Source: Polytrichum commune
Taxonomy: Eukaryota; Streptophyta; Polytrichopsida; Polytrichales; Polytrichaceae
Length of the DNA stretch: 64,000 bases
Assembly (NCBI GenBank): GCA_950295325.1
Contig: OX485805.1
Location: 10,726,501 to 10,790,500 of the forward strand
Direction: 5' to 3'
How positions within the stretch are numbered: position 1 is the stretch's first letter; each line of letters begins with the position of its first letter. Below, one piece after another: positions 12,301 to 23,739 of the stretch. The notes beneath the pieces were generated by a model. The model was not told where the DNA came from, made no database searches, and worked only from the letters and a program-made list of their open reading frames with translations. The translations under genes and the position numbers were made by a program.

Positions 12301-15300
12301 GGCCCAGACAAAATCTCTAATTCAATATTAAAAAATATGCCCCCATGATTTCACAAACTACTCTATTTATTCTTCAAACACTGCTACAAACAAAAGTAAA
12401 TTCCCGCATCATGGAAAACTAGTTTAACAGTTTTATTATATAAGAAAGGTGACCCGTCAAAACTTACCAACCACAGACCTATCGCACTAGCTAACATCAT
12501 ATATAAATTATACACAAGCACACTAACCTCTATCCTTTCAGCTTATGGAGAAAGATACCTAATACTGCATGACAGTCAAGAAGGATTCAGAGCCGAAAGA
12601 GGAACATCTAGGCAACTCCAACTTCTCATTGCAGCATTAGAAGATGCTAGACTTACGAACCAAGATATATACATCCTCTACATTGGTTTCAAAAATGCTT
12701 TCGGTTCCATTGACCATGCAAGACTTTTAGCCATAATGAAGGACCTTGGTTATCCAACTGACGTCATAAACCTCATCGGAAACATATATTCACAAGCATC
12801 TACCATATTTACTGGAGAACACTTTGGTAAAACCCTACCTATCCCCATTCAAAGAGGTACAATACAAGGAGACACTCTTAACCCATATTTATTTATAATA
12901 TTCTTAGAACCCCTCCTTAGATGGCTACAACAAGGCGATGATGGATACACCTTCGGAACATCTAAAGTAAAAATTACATCCGCAGCATATACAGATGACT
13001 TAGCAGCTATTGCTAACAAACTAAAATCATTACAAGTACAACTCAACAAATTAGACAAATTCTGCGAATGGAGAGGAATGGACCTCAATATACCCAAATG
13101 TGCAGTGACCGGATGCCCTAATAAATAAAAAATGAACCCTATAACATTCAAAGCCTTGATCCAATCTACTAATATAAATTATAGAAACCAGCCAATTCCA
13201 GTTTTAAATCAACACGAACCATACACTTATCTAGGAATAAACCTCGTACCTTCACTTAAATGGAAAACACAAATAAACACCACTACAGCAAAAATCATCA
13301 AACAATGTCAAGCCCTCGTAGCCTGCCCAGCCACCATGAAGCAAAAAATCAACATGGCAGACACAGTCATACGTGTTGGAATAGCCTACAGCTTTTACAC
13401 AGTACCATACTCTATTCCGGCCATCAAAAAACTCGACAAAAAGATTATAGCACTCCACAAAACAATATACGGACTACCGAAATGTACATCTAATATTGCT
13501 ATACAACTTCCACATGATCTATTCGGAATTGAAGCATTCTCACTATAAAATGCCTACCTGCGCTGTATTGGAGAACAACTACAAAACGCCCTTAATGACA
13601 AAGGTAGACATGGCAAAATCTATTATGGATTGACACAATTCATACTCGCTAAATTTGGAGGCTCCAAAGAAATAGCCCGCATTAAATACCATCACTGTGT
13701 TAGATCACCTATCACTAGAACGTTATTCCTACTCAAACATGAAGCTGGAGTCCACCTAAAAAGCACAATAGATACATTTCTAATAAACCCGTCCCCACTT
13801 GAAACCGCATGGTTGAAAGAAGCACAAAATCTACAAGGCCTAAATCCCAATACTTCACTTAAGCTATTACAAAAACTTCTACTGCATAATATAATAAAAT
13901 TATAACAAATAACCATGCCCAATGGTACCACCTTAATGAATCCAAACGACTTTAAAATATACTACTCCAACCCTACAAAATTCATAAAGAGTGCATTAAA
14001 CATCGCAAACCAACTATTTTGCCACCCTTCCTGTCACCAAAAATGTCCACTCCCATGCCCACACCACTACCCTCCACGAACCCTAAAAAATGAGTACACA
14101 ATAATCAACCACAACATCCTCCCTCAACATCCAACCCCCCCTATACACCCCCCGAACCCCCCGAACCCCCCGGTCTCCCACCTACCCCCACCTCCCAATA
14201 ATATGCTTAAAAACCCCCATCAATTCCCCATACATACAATACTTGACCACAAACAACGACAACTCACAGATTCTAATGGTATAAAAAGAAAAGACACATC
14301 ATATTTTTGCCAATGGATTACCCCAAATAATAACACATACAACAAATGGCGTACCCAAAGAGATTTATTCCCTTATTGTGACGCATATACTAGTCATCAC
14401 AACACCGAACTACTTACCCAATATTATACGAAAAGACAACACAAACACTTCTCTAACATCATCAATGCATACTTCTCCATAGAACAACAACGAGACACTA
14501 GATACGTTATCCCTGCCACAATTACCCCATTAGCACATATCTCCATCAATGAATGCAACCCAGAGAGTGATATCGAAACAAATACCAACACTATCCAAAC
14601 ACAATTCGACGTCGCTCACATATATGAAGACAACGGTCGGCACCTCATTACCATCCCAAAAACTAGATTACTGTGGCTATGGAAACAATACCATCAAGCT
14701 AAAGATACCCCACATAGTCTAGAACCACCTACCCAATCATTTGAAACAGAAATCGTGTGGCTATATCAAAGGTATAAATACCGTATTCCAAAAAACGACC
14801 CACTTAAACGTGCCCAATATATAATACCAACTCCAATACTAGATTTCCTAATAACATCATTCAAGATCAACCATTCATACTTCTCATCCCCAGTTACTTG
14901 TCCCACACAATTCACCCAATTCCACTCACCATTCAACAGGGATAGAATCTTTGGATCCTTAGGAAAAACGTTTGACCAAAAATGGAAGGGAATTAGTTAC
15001 GCCCACCCCCATAATGCAACAGACTTACAACAAGCCATCCATTGGGCCCGCATTGCGGCCAAAAATGATCCAAATACAATCACCATACTTATTTCAAAAG
15101 ATGCGGATTGGTAACAAAATTTTAACCCATACACTGGCCCATTCTTGGACACACACATCATTGCCCACTTCGCAGCAAACAACATCATATACGAAGAACC
15201 TACAATTCCCCCCGAACTTAATATCATGAGAAAAGAATTATCAACATTAAGAATATTCTGTATCCACCACCAAAACAATCACATCGGTACCCACGAACAA

Positions 15301-16974
15301 ATGAATCAACTTACCAACATAGCAAATAACCTCCAAATATTACAAATTCTCACACAAATTGCACCACCCACCCCCGTAAATACCGCCGTTAACTCTAGCA
15401 AAAAATGGGCTAAATCTAACTACCCAAGCACACCCGTAAATAATAACACACCTATTCCACAACTCCCAAATTACCAAACTAACTTACCACTAAAATTCCA
15501 CCCTCAATTCAGCTATTACACAGACGGCTCCTTTATGAAACCCAAAGAAATTAACCCTGGAGTATGGAGAAGAGAAAGAGCCGGCTATGGAATCTATAGC
15601 CCCAAAGGCCTTAACATCTCCAAAAGACTACATGGACACCAAAACATACTACGAGCAGAAATGATAGCAATACATGAAACACTAACAACCATTAATACAC
15701 TATATCCAAATGAACCCGCATACATATTTACCGACAGTCTAAATGTATTATACTTACTCAACACACAAATTAAACACCCCACACTTCACAATAGCCACCC
15801 CGACCAAATTACCCTCGCCACCATGGTGCAACTACTTCAAAACCGGACACAACCAACCACACTATACAAAGTTAGAGCACACGTCAACATTGACGGCAAT
15901 GAACAAGCAGACAAATTGGCAAAAGAAGGGCTAGAATTAGAACACATAATTGCCACTCACCCATATGAGTATGCCCATGCCACCCCATACTACTACCAAA
16001 AGGACGTTTGGGCCTCTATGACGGACGTTCCTAATAAAGGCCCCGTTCGATTCTTAGAAAAACAAATTATTAAATACGACAGGGAAACCAACTTGGAAAA
16101 CATGGCCACACAAACCCCCAACACTTACAAATGGACTGGAAATGCAGATATAGATAAAGAACTTTCTAACGAATTTTGGGACAACCCCGAAATCATGGAT
16201 AAACAAAAATCATGCCTCATCAAATTCCGAACAGGAACCTATATGGGCAATGCTCGAAAACAACTGTTTTTCGGTAGACAAACATATCCCTCTATTACAT
16301 GCCCCATTTGCACCTCATACGAACCGGACACGTGGTTACATGTACTACTTACGTGTAAACAACAACATATACATTCACTCCACGTCAAAAGACACAACAA
16401 AGCAGTATGGGAAATTAGGAAACTATTAATCTCATCTGAAAAATCTCGATGTTATATTCTCATGAACGCTGGCACCTTCAATAATACACCCCAGGAAAAC
16501 ACCGTTCCCAACTGGCTACTCCCTTGCACATGCGGTACACAAAGATGCCATTGTAACTCCAGATTTAGACCTGACATCCTCTGTGTTAGAGGATTACCAT
16601 ACCAAAATGACCCCCCCACAAACCTGGACCCCAACCTCACCATACAATTCATCGAATTTACATACTGTAATGATAGATTCTCTCCTGAAACACTCGAAGC
16701 AAAAAATAACAAATACAAACCATTAATCGATAGTATTGCTGCTAGAGGATGGAAAATTGACCCCCTTATTATAATCACCGCTGGCGCTAAAGCCACTACA
16801 CATATTCCCTCAATGAAATCACTCGAAAATAAATTTAAAATACCTATGCCTACCATTAAAAATACCTTTAAAAACATCAATACTATCACTATAAAATATG
16901 CTATGGCTATCCTCCTACACAAAAGAAGAATAGAAAACCACCAACCACTGCCCCAAACACTAGACCCCCCATAG
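9342..16974 (+). pseudogene. LINE ORF2 polyprotein: 2A - APE - RT - RNase H - zinc knuckle - PD-(D/E)XK-like
   Basis: Runs as one frame from 9342 to about 11690, then shifts once and continues in a single frame to 16974. Domains in order: a 2A-like motif (GDIEPNPGP, residues 192-200); an APE-type endonuclease (10590-11340) with TWNASSLN, QETKL, GDFNRD and SDHYPV all present; RT (12300-13050) with FRAERGTSRQLQLL, GTIQGDTLNPYLF and YTDD at 12988-12999; RNase H (about 15510-15930) with YTDGS, RAEMIAI, FTDSLNV and RAHVNIDGNEQADKLAKE; CPIC...HVLLTC; then RPDIL...FIEFTY. Motif A of RT reads YIGFKNAF, so the catalytic Asp is Gly (12685-12687). In-frame stops lie at 12346 (TGA), 12397, 13126, 13546, 13903 and 15112 (all TAA). 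About 500 residues between RT and RNase H are unrecognised. It is a decayed copy that can no longer reverse-transcribe. Confidence 0.85.
9903..9941 (+). other. 2A-like ribosome-skipping peptide in LINE ORF2
   Basis: Encodes LLKCGDIEPNPGP, a complete match to the 2A consensus D(V/I)ExNPGP, preceded by the usual hydrophobic run. The predicted break is between the final Gly and Pro, releasing an N-terminal 199-residue basic, low-complexity leader from the APE-RT protein. Functional 2A peptides are known near the N-terminus of some non-LTR retrotransposons (trypanosome L1Tc/ingi, sea-urchin elements). The motif is intact although the ORF is not. Confidence 0.8.
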
Positions 16975-17304
16975 ATAAAGCCATAAAACCTTAACAACTA
17001 AGCCACTCCACACCACCCACTAACAATGCACTTGAGACCTGGCGACCCAAATCATAATAACAACCCCCCCCCCCTAATTACAAACCATTTTGGTTCTTGT
17101 TACTAGTGACTGGTGACTATAGTGTCTACTCTCGAAAGGGAGGAGTAGATCTTTACCTCCATACCTTTGTCCTGTGGGCATTGGATTGGAGGAGGATCGA
17201 ACAGACACTCCATTCACGTCGGTCTCCTCCGGAGACCGAAGTTTTTTTCTCTCTCTCTCCCAGCTGTCTAACTTCTAAACCCAATGATGTATTTCCAGTA
17301 GCCT
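16975..17304. other. LINE 3' flank and a small hairpin
   Basis: AC-rich sequence with C-runs follows the ORF2 stop and probably includes the LINE 3' untranslated region. At 17221-17237 there is a short perfect hairpin (GGTCTCC-TCC-GGAGACC), followed a few bases later by a T-run. No gene is seen. The T-run could resemble an RNA polymerase III end, but no A or B box pairs with it. Confidence 0.4.
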
Positions 17305-17622
17305 AACCTGACTAAATACTGTATTTCCAACAACCTACCCTCTAGCTAAATACTGTATTTCCAGCAACCTACCCTCTGACTAAATACTATATTTCCAGCA
17401 ACCTACCCTCTGACTAAACACTGTATTTCCATCAACTAAATACTGTATTTCCAACAACCTATCCTTTGACTAAACACTGTATTTCCAGCAGCATAACCCT
17501 GACTAAATACTGTATTTCCAGCAACCTACCCTCTGACTAAACACTGTATTTCCAGCAACTAAATATTGTATTTCCAACAACCTAAATATTATAGTTCCAG
17601 CAACTAAATACTGTATTTCCCA
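17305..17622. repeat. ~34-bp minisatellite
   Basis: About nine imperfect units of ACTAAATACTGTATTTCCAG followed by CAACCTACCCTCTG, some lacking the second half. It is tandem and head-to-tail, with no coding content. Confidence 0.85.
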
Positions 17623-17639
17623 AAGCTCTAAGAGCTCAA

Positions 17640-18360
17640 CTTCTTAGAGGAGAGAGAGCTTTAAATTCAACATGAATGTGGATGCTACAATTCTAAATGT
17701 CATGTTTCCAAACACTATAAATCTAAATATCATGAATCTAAATTCTATAAGTCACATACAACAAGCTAAGCTCTAAATGTCTCAACCAAAGACTACTCCT
17801 ACAAATGTCAAATTAACTTCGAGGTGAATTAGTCTCGGTTCTTCACCTTGAGACCTTGCACGCACATGTGCTCCGTTCTTGCTTCCCACACCCACACTTA
17901 TAACACGTGGGGTGCCAATGAGCACGAAGGAAAGAGGATGAGAGAGGGAAGAGTGAGGGTTTATATAGTGAGTTGAGAGGGAGTAGGTGAGCACCCCCAA
18001 GGCTCAAGATAAGCCTTTTGATCGTCTTTTGATCCTTTGTTACTTTGTAGGCTCTTATCCTATCCTCTAAGCCTTCAACTCTTAAACCAACAACTTAGGT
18101 CCTAATTCAAACATTTAAATCAAGGAGCTACCCTTGGTTCACCATACACTACGCTCACCTAACTAAGGAATTTTCTTCACATCCCTAAACTTTTAATCAA
18201 CTATTCCACTTGAGCCTAAGGTCTAAACATAACTTCATTCAAACTTCATTCAAACTTCACTCTTTTTATATTTTTGTGAATAATCATAAAACATAAAAAC
18301 ATAACTTCTAATGGTTTCGAAGAATTAAGAACACATGTGAGTACCATTTTGGGCTCACAT
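17640..18360. repeat. Dispersed repeat family B, copy 1
   Basis: Its ordered blocks recur at about 20165-20640: a GAGAGAGGGAAG block, a block of short sentences ending GTGAGCACC/TTAGCACC, CTTTTTATATTTTTGTGAA, AATCATAA and CACATGTG...ACCATTTTGGGCTCACA. Such co-linear similarity 2.5 kb apart indicates an interspersed element. No coding domain is present. Confidence 0.55.
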
Positions 18361-19130
18361 TATGTCACAAAATCTCTTGATTGCTTGCTTAGACTTTAGC
18401 TTGTTGAATCTACCTCAAGTCTTGTGCTTGTGGTTCGTTTTTCTTCACAGTTTGGCCAATGGTCTTTGTGGTATTGGATTTGTTTTGAATTTTTCGGCTA
18501 CATTTTGAAGCCTTGAACTTGAATTGAATTTAGTTCAGGGTTGCTTTGACTTTGGTTTCTTTTGCATTCATTAATCTTACCCTTCTTGTTGATTGCTTTA
18601 GGCCTTGCACTTGAGGTTTTTTTTTTTAATTATGATCTTTAAGCTAATTTCCTTTATTTTGCATGAAATAAAGACAGTCACAAACAAGATCACTAAGAGG
18701 TCTTATCTTGCTTTAGCGACACACTTAGTTCATATCAATTTGGAAAATCATAATCCAATATTTATGAATATGATAGCATTTATGAGAGATCCATTGGTAT
18801 CTATCGTCTCGTCAATATCATGAGTATAATATTTGAAATTGGAAGTAAATTTTTTATAAAATACATCATTTTTGTGATATTCAAATTATGGTTATTGTTA
18901 TGTACATCGCATCTTGTGAGCCATCCAAATTGCTCATGGTTTTAATTAAGGCTTACTTTCTAGTTAGGAAATAAAGTTAACTCTTAGGAGTTAGATTAAT
19001 ATCAATTGGTTAGCATTGTTAGATAATGAGGTAATTCAAGAAGACATGGGACGACGTTGTGTGAATGAAGGCGGGTGTGGATGAAGGCATATGAAAAATA
19101 CATGAATGTAGAGGTAGTTTGCAGATCCTC
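18361..19130. other. Intergenic, nothing recognised
   Basis: AT-rich sequence with one 72-codon open frame (18605-18823) that has no recognisable motif and no supporting context. Confidence 0.4.
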
Positions 19131-19164
19131 TAATTAGCCATTCATGAACCAAATGCAAACGTTG

Positions 19165-19540
19165 GTGTCATGTGTATTTTGATGAACTATGTGACACCAC
19201 CCTTAAGCGTCCTAGTCCAGGTGATGGCTTTGAGAATCACATGTATCTCTTACAACCTTGAACCATGTGCAAGGCCATTTTCATGTTCAAAGGAACACAT
19301 ATTGTTTCACTCAGTGTACTTTATTAATGTTAGCCTCTTGGCTTGTGGTAGAATTGGCTTTCTCAAGAGTCCAACCCGCGGCTTAGCCATACATGCCCTT
19401 AAGGACACTCCCCTCACTCTTTTAATCTTCACTTTCTTTTTCTTGCCATTGCAAGAATCCTCCACATTCTCCATTAACTATGCACTTGATTTATGGTGAC
19501 TTGAGAGTGTGCAAGTGTTAAGAAACACTTTACTCCATAG
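19165..19540. repeat. Dispersed repeat family A, copy 2
   Basis: Second copy of the repeat at 4757-5540, with the same order of blocks through GTGTTAAGAAACACT. Together with the family B copies on either side it suggests a fragmented, older retroelement or nested repeats between 17.6 and 20.6 kb. Confidence 0.5.
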
Positions 19541-19769
19541 TCAATGTTACATGCAATCACATGTGACTTCCACACACACATCGCCTATCCTATTGAGCTT
19601 AACACTTGTCTAGGAACTATTTTAATCTACAAATGGTCTAACACCCTTATGGCTAGTTTAGTGGCACCCTCTACTTAATCTTAGCCTTAGCTTGCTAAAC
19701 CAGCCAACCGGCTAATTAACCTATCGGTCCAAATCCGGCCTATTTACCGGCAGTCCCTTGGTTAACCTG

Positions 19770-19985
19770 GAAGCAGCAACTAAGTTTGGTGCAGCTCAGC
19801 TGCCCAGCAGTAACTAAGTTTGGTTCAGTTCGGCTGCCTAGCAGCAACTAAGTTGGTTCAGTCTCAGCTGCCCAGCAGCAACTAAGCTTGGTTCATTTCG
19901 GCTGCCCAGCAGCAACTAAGTTGGTGCAATCTCAGCTGCCCAGCATCAACTAAGTTGGGTGCAGTCTCAGCTCCCCAGCAGCCTA
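19770..19985. repeat. ~41-bp minisatellite
   Basis: Five to six tandem units built on GCAGCAACTAAGTTTGGT followed by a CAGTCTCAGCTGCCCA-type segment. Units alternate slightly in length. No coding content is indicated. Confidence 0.85.
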
Positions 19986-20164
19986 ATACCACAGAGTTCC
20001 AATATCTGAACAGGCAACCCAGCTACTAGTTGCACCTTAATACAAACCCTCTCATCCACTAATCAAATGTTTTCTAGGTTCTTTTTCTTCTTTTTCTTTT
20101 CTTTGCTCCTAAGTCATGAACTAATCTAACACACTAATTTCACTAACTACTACCTAATCACCAC

Positions 20165-20640
20165 GTGCAATCTTAAGCTCTAAGAGTTCACTCACTTGGG
20201 AGTCATTGAGAGAGAGAAAAAAAATGAGAGAGGGAAGCCTTAATTAAGTAGCAAAGAGAGAGAGAGGTCATGAGGTAAGGATAGGGTGAGAGGATTAGCA
20301 CCTCCAATCACAACCCCTTAATCCCTTCCTCCTGAGTAGGGACTCATCCCATCCACAAAGCTCTTACATTCCTAAATCAACAAGGTGGATCCTAATGTGG
20401 GCATTTAACCCGCGGAGCTCACCTTGCCTAACCTTACTCCATACTCACCTAGTCAAGGCATCCCTTATTGAACTTAAACCTTGAAACAATCACACAACAC
20501 CACCTAATGTCTAAACTTAAATCCACACCACACTTCATTCTTTTTATATTTTTGTGAACAATCATAACACATCCAAGTCTAACTAAAATTGGTTTCAAAG
20601 AGTTAATCACCACATGTGGGCACCATTTTGGGCTCACAAA
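20165..20640. repeat. Dispersed repeat family B, copy 2
   Basis: Co-linear with 17640-18360, ending in the shared CACATGTG...ACCATTTTGGGCTCACA block. Non-coding. Confidence 0.5.
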
Positions 20641-22700
20641 CTAGTGAATTCTATAGGATCTAGGAAATTTGATCTCATTCATTGTGGACTCAAATTTGTG
20701 CCTAGACCTTTACAATATGAAATTTCTCTACCTTCCAATAGAGGTTGGATTCTAATCCTTTGTGAGTCATGAAATTTTTTCTCAAGTTATTAAAACAAAT
20801 ATTACAAAATATTTGCAAGTGTGCTTGCAACTGATTTGTAATTGGAGTCACACTTGGCAAACAAATTGCTAAATGTATAATATGTACAAAATATGGTCAC
20901 CATCAACCATGCAACATAAAATTCTTAATATCAAACTTCTTAGTAGCAATTACATACATGCCATATTTAAGTAAATCTTGACATATTTTTAAAATTTGGA
21001 CTTTTTGGTTGCTTCAATTCTTATGGGTAGATCCATAGTTACGCTTCTGATATACTCAAATTTTATGTGAGATATGTGGATCTATAGTGAGTACTTGCAT
21101 GTTATGCTACTAACATATATTGGAAAATATCAAATATCAAATTCTTGATGTTAGATATATAAAAATAAATGTTCAATAGTAAAAACACGCTCAAACAAAT
21201 TGTTATTAAACTTTTATAATCAACAATGCACATTTTATCAAAGGATCTTACCAAACAATCCTATCGTAGGATCCTATATGCATGTTATAATTCTAGGATT
21301 GGCCCTAGTTTAGTTTAACTTACATATCAGATACATCTACGTTCTTCAGATTGTCAAGGTGTTATGCAAAGGAGTGCATTTGTGGGTTGAGTTCAAATGC
21401 ATGTGTGGGTTTTGTTTGCAAGGTGTAATAAGAGAAATGTGACAAAAAGGACTAAGATAGGGATTTAGGATAGAGGAGAAAGAATGACATTAAGAAGGTT
21501 GATATTACAAAGTTTAGAGTGTAATGGCCGGGGTTTCATGGCACTCGGGTAAAGTCATCCGATAACCAAAATCAGATGAGTCCAACAAGAGGCTTGGGTG
21601 GAGCTTAGTTTAATAAGCACCTTCGACTTGGCCCGCAAGACCCCTTGTCCCCTCTTCGTCATTAATATGAAGCACTTTTTATTCAGTAAATAGCAAATAG
21701 GTGGCAAGGGACCATGATGTGGCTTTAACTACTCTACGCTTCTTTTCTAACCTCCCACAAGTTGTCACCAAGACAATGATGTGACATTAAATTGTGGACA
21801 ATTTTAGCTCCATCAAAATTTGGATTGTTGGATCGATTCATGTGATGTCTCATCTATTTAGCAACAGGATTCATGATTTAGTAAGGTCCTTGCGATTATT
21901 GAAAGCTCGAAAGAAAAATTTCATTGTGACTTTGTTTTTGAACTTAGCAGGTTGAATATATTTTGGGTATATTATTGGCCAATTTCATTGTGACACGTGT
22001 TTTTGTTGCAAAAAATTGGTAACTATGAATGTTGCCATGTACTACTCAAATATAGCTGTCCACTACATATCGGAATTGAAGTGCACTGCATCAATTGGTG
22101 AAAATGCACTTGGCTCTGACAATGTGAGCATATGCGGGTCGCAGCCTCACTTGAATGAAACTTTGGACGTGATCAGGCAAGATGATGCATGGAGAGAGTT
22201 CATAATGACAAAAGCTTGTTGACTTGCTCATGGACATCATCCTGAGTAAATTATTTTCCATCATGTATGGCTTTTTAGGGGTGAAAACTTTCAATTGTCA
22301 AACCCCTACGTGCTCAAAGAGCTTGTAGTCAGTAGCCATGTTGTGCTTTCCAAACACTCCACAGTAGAATCAGATCAAGCACAAATAGCGGCAGCTCAGT
22401 AGCGGAATTTCCCGATCAAGGTTTTTTTTGGCGATGGAGCTGGAATTGCCCATGAGAGGGCCACACGCCTCATGAGAACATGCTGAAGTGCATGGCAGAG
22501 TTGAATTATCCCATGCAAAAGATATTGTGTGTTGTGGTGTAATTAAGAAAAGAAGCATTGCAGCACATCGTTCAATCAATGTCTGCCTCCAGCCACCATG
22601 ATCATAAAGGTGGAGGATGCGTAAAGTGGAGATGCAGGCAAGGTGACATGATTTATTTTGTTAATGGAGATGAAAGTTATGTGAACGGATCCACCCAGAA
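20641..22700. other. Intergenic, upstream of the secreted-protein gene
   Basis: AT-rich, with no recognised gene, domain or strong repeat. The last part would contain upstream regulatory DNA for the gene at 22816, but I cannot assign specific elements beyond the TATA box. A 68-codon open frame at 22016-22222 has no recognisable features. Confidence 0.4.
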
Positions 22701-22706
22701 GCAACG

Positions 22707-22714
22707 TATATAAG
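22707..22714 (+). promoter_or_regulatory. TATA box of the secreted-protein gene
   Basis: TATATAAG stands 102 bp before the ATG at 22816. A start site about 30 bp downstream would leave a 5' leader of about 75 nt with no upstream ATG in the expected leader. Position and sequence fit a standard plant core promoter. Confidence 0.65.
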
Positions 22715-22815
22715 ATGTAGTGCTCTTGGAGTTCATCATCCATTGCAATCAGTTCTCCACAGCTCTCAAACTTGCCACCGCAGTTGCTTACTACTTCCAA
22801 CACTCACTCGATCCA

Positions 22816-23208
22816 ATGGCTTCCAGTGTCAAGCCTACTCTCATGTTCATGCTCCTTGTAGCCATGGCCATGGCCATGGCCGCCCAAGTGAGCGGTCACA
22901 ATGTGTCTTGCAAGAACGAGTATTGCAAGCCTATCACAGTGAACGGCATCACGATAGGTGTGAACGCCACCGTGATTGTCGTTGTTGACGATGTTCTCAA
23001 AACACTCACGTGCAAAGTGCCCACCTTATTGGGTGGTACGTCCACATACGTCGTCAATTGTCCATCGGCGGTGACCGCGATTGTACTTGTTGAAGTGAAT
23101 TTGTGTCTCGTAGTGAAGGTGGTTGGTAGCACCTTGGGTGCGTTGTTGAACATAATCCTCGGCATCCTTGGATGTCTTAAAGTCAGCCTTCCACTGTGTT
23201 TATTATAA
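22816..23208 (+). CDS. Small secreted hydrophobic Cys-rich protein, 130 aa, unknown family
   Basis: I do not recognise the family. The ATG at 22816 was chosen because it is the first Met downstream of the TATA box and opens a textbook signal peptide: MASSVKP, then a hydrophobic core (LMFMLLVAMAMAMAAQ), with likely cleavage after VSG near residue 27. The mature chain of about 103 residues has seven cysteines (32, 37, 66, 82, 97, 120, 128) and two potential N-glycosylation sites (N29 in NVS, N50 in NAT). It is unusually rich in Val, Leu and Ile, including a long hydrophobic C-terminal third ending SLPLCLL. It resembles amphipathic surface or cell-wall proteins in composition only. There is one exon, no frameshift or stop, and codon use unlike the AT-rich surroundings, so a real host gene is likely. 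Confidence 0.7.
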   Translation: MASSVKPTLMFMLLVAMAMAMAAQVSGHNVSCKNEYCKPITVNGITIGVNATVIVVVDDVLKTLTCKVPTLLGGTSTYVVNCPSAVTAIVLVEVNLCLVVKVVGSTLGALLNIILGILGCLKVSLPLCLL

Positions 23209-23663
23209 ACGTCTTCCACAAACTAATCCTCAGGTTATCTTCATGTACAACTCTTCATTTTGACTCCTCTTAGTGTTCCACTAGAATTGTTGTCCTTCTT
23301 TCACTCGCGATCACAAGTCCAAAGCTTACATTTGGTTTGTCAACAAGTATGATCAAATTTGTCTCTAGAAGCACAATGATGTTTTGAAATGTGGTGTGCA
23401 ACATCTTTGTGCGGTCATGGAGGTGGTGGTTATCCCATCCTAGTGTAGGTTGCACAATACAACGTAGGTTAGGAATGACAATCACGGCAACTACATTATG
23501 ATTTCTTTACGGTGTGGTTTTTGTGTTTACAGGTGTCACCAACTCCAATGTTGGTCTTGAAAGGGGTGCTAAATATTTCTCCTCCACTTGACCGCTTGAG
23601 GATTGCAATCTCTAGAGAGAGAGAGCTGAAGTGCAATCATCCACATCATGTGGCCAACCTTCC

Positions 23664-23666
<3 letters not shown>

Positions 23667-23706
<40 letters not shown>
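23667..23706. repeat. (AT)20 microsatellite
   Basis: Forty bases of uninterrupted AT dinucleotides, 460 bp downstream of the secreted-protein gene. Confidence 0.95.
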
Positions 23707-23709
<3 letters not shown>

Positions 23710-23739
23710 TTCTATTTTGCAACCCTTTTTCATAAGAAT

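Larger units (their letters stand above)
6930..17085 (+). mobile_element. Large non-LTR retrotransposon (LINE), decayed
   Basis: A coherent LINE in one orientation: ORF1 (6930-8796), a tandem-repeat spacer (8790-9250), and ORF2 (from 9342 to 16974) with APE, RT, RNase H and a C-terminal Cys-rich/nuclease-like region. It is damaged by in-frame stops, at least one frameshift in ORF2 and several lesions in ORF1. The right end is approximate, within the AC-rich sequence after ORF2. I found no poly-A tail and no target duplication. Use of both APE and a possible second nuclease recalls Dualen/RandI-type elements, but clade assignment needs an RT phylogeny. Confidence 0.8.

Noticed and set aside
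12346-15114. Reassigned genetic code (TAA = Gln)
   Set aside because: A TGA also occurs in the same frame, the P and T genes and the secreted-protein gene end at ordinary stops, and C-to-T decay explains the pattern.
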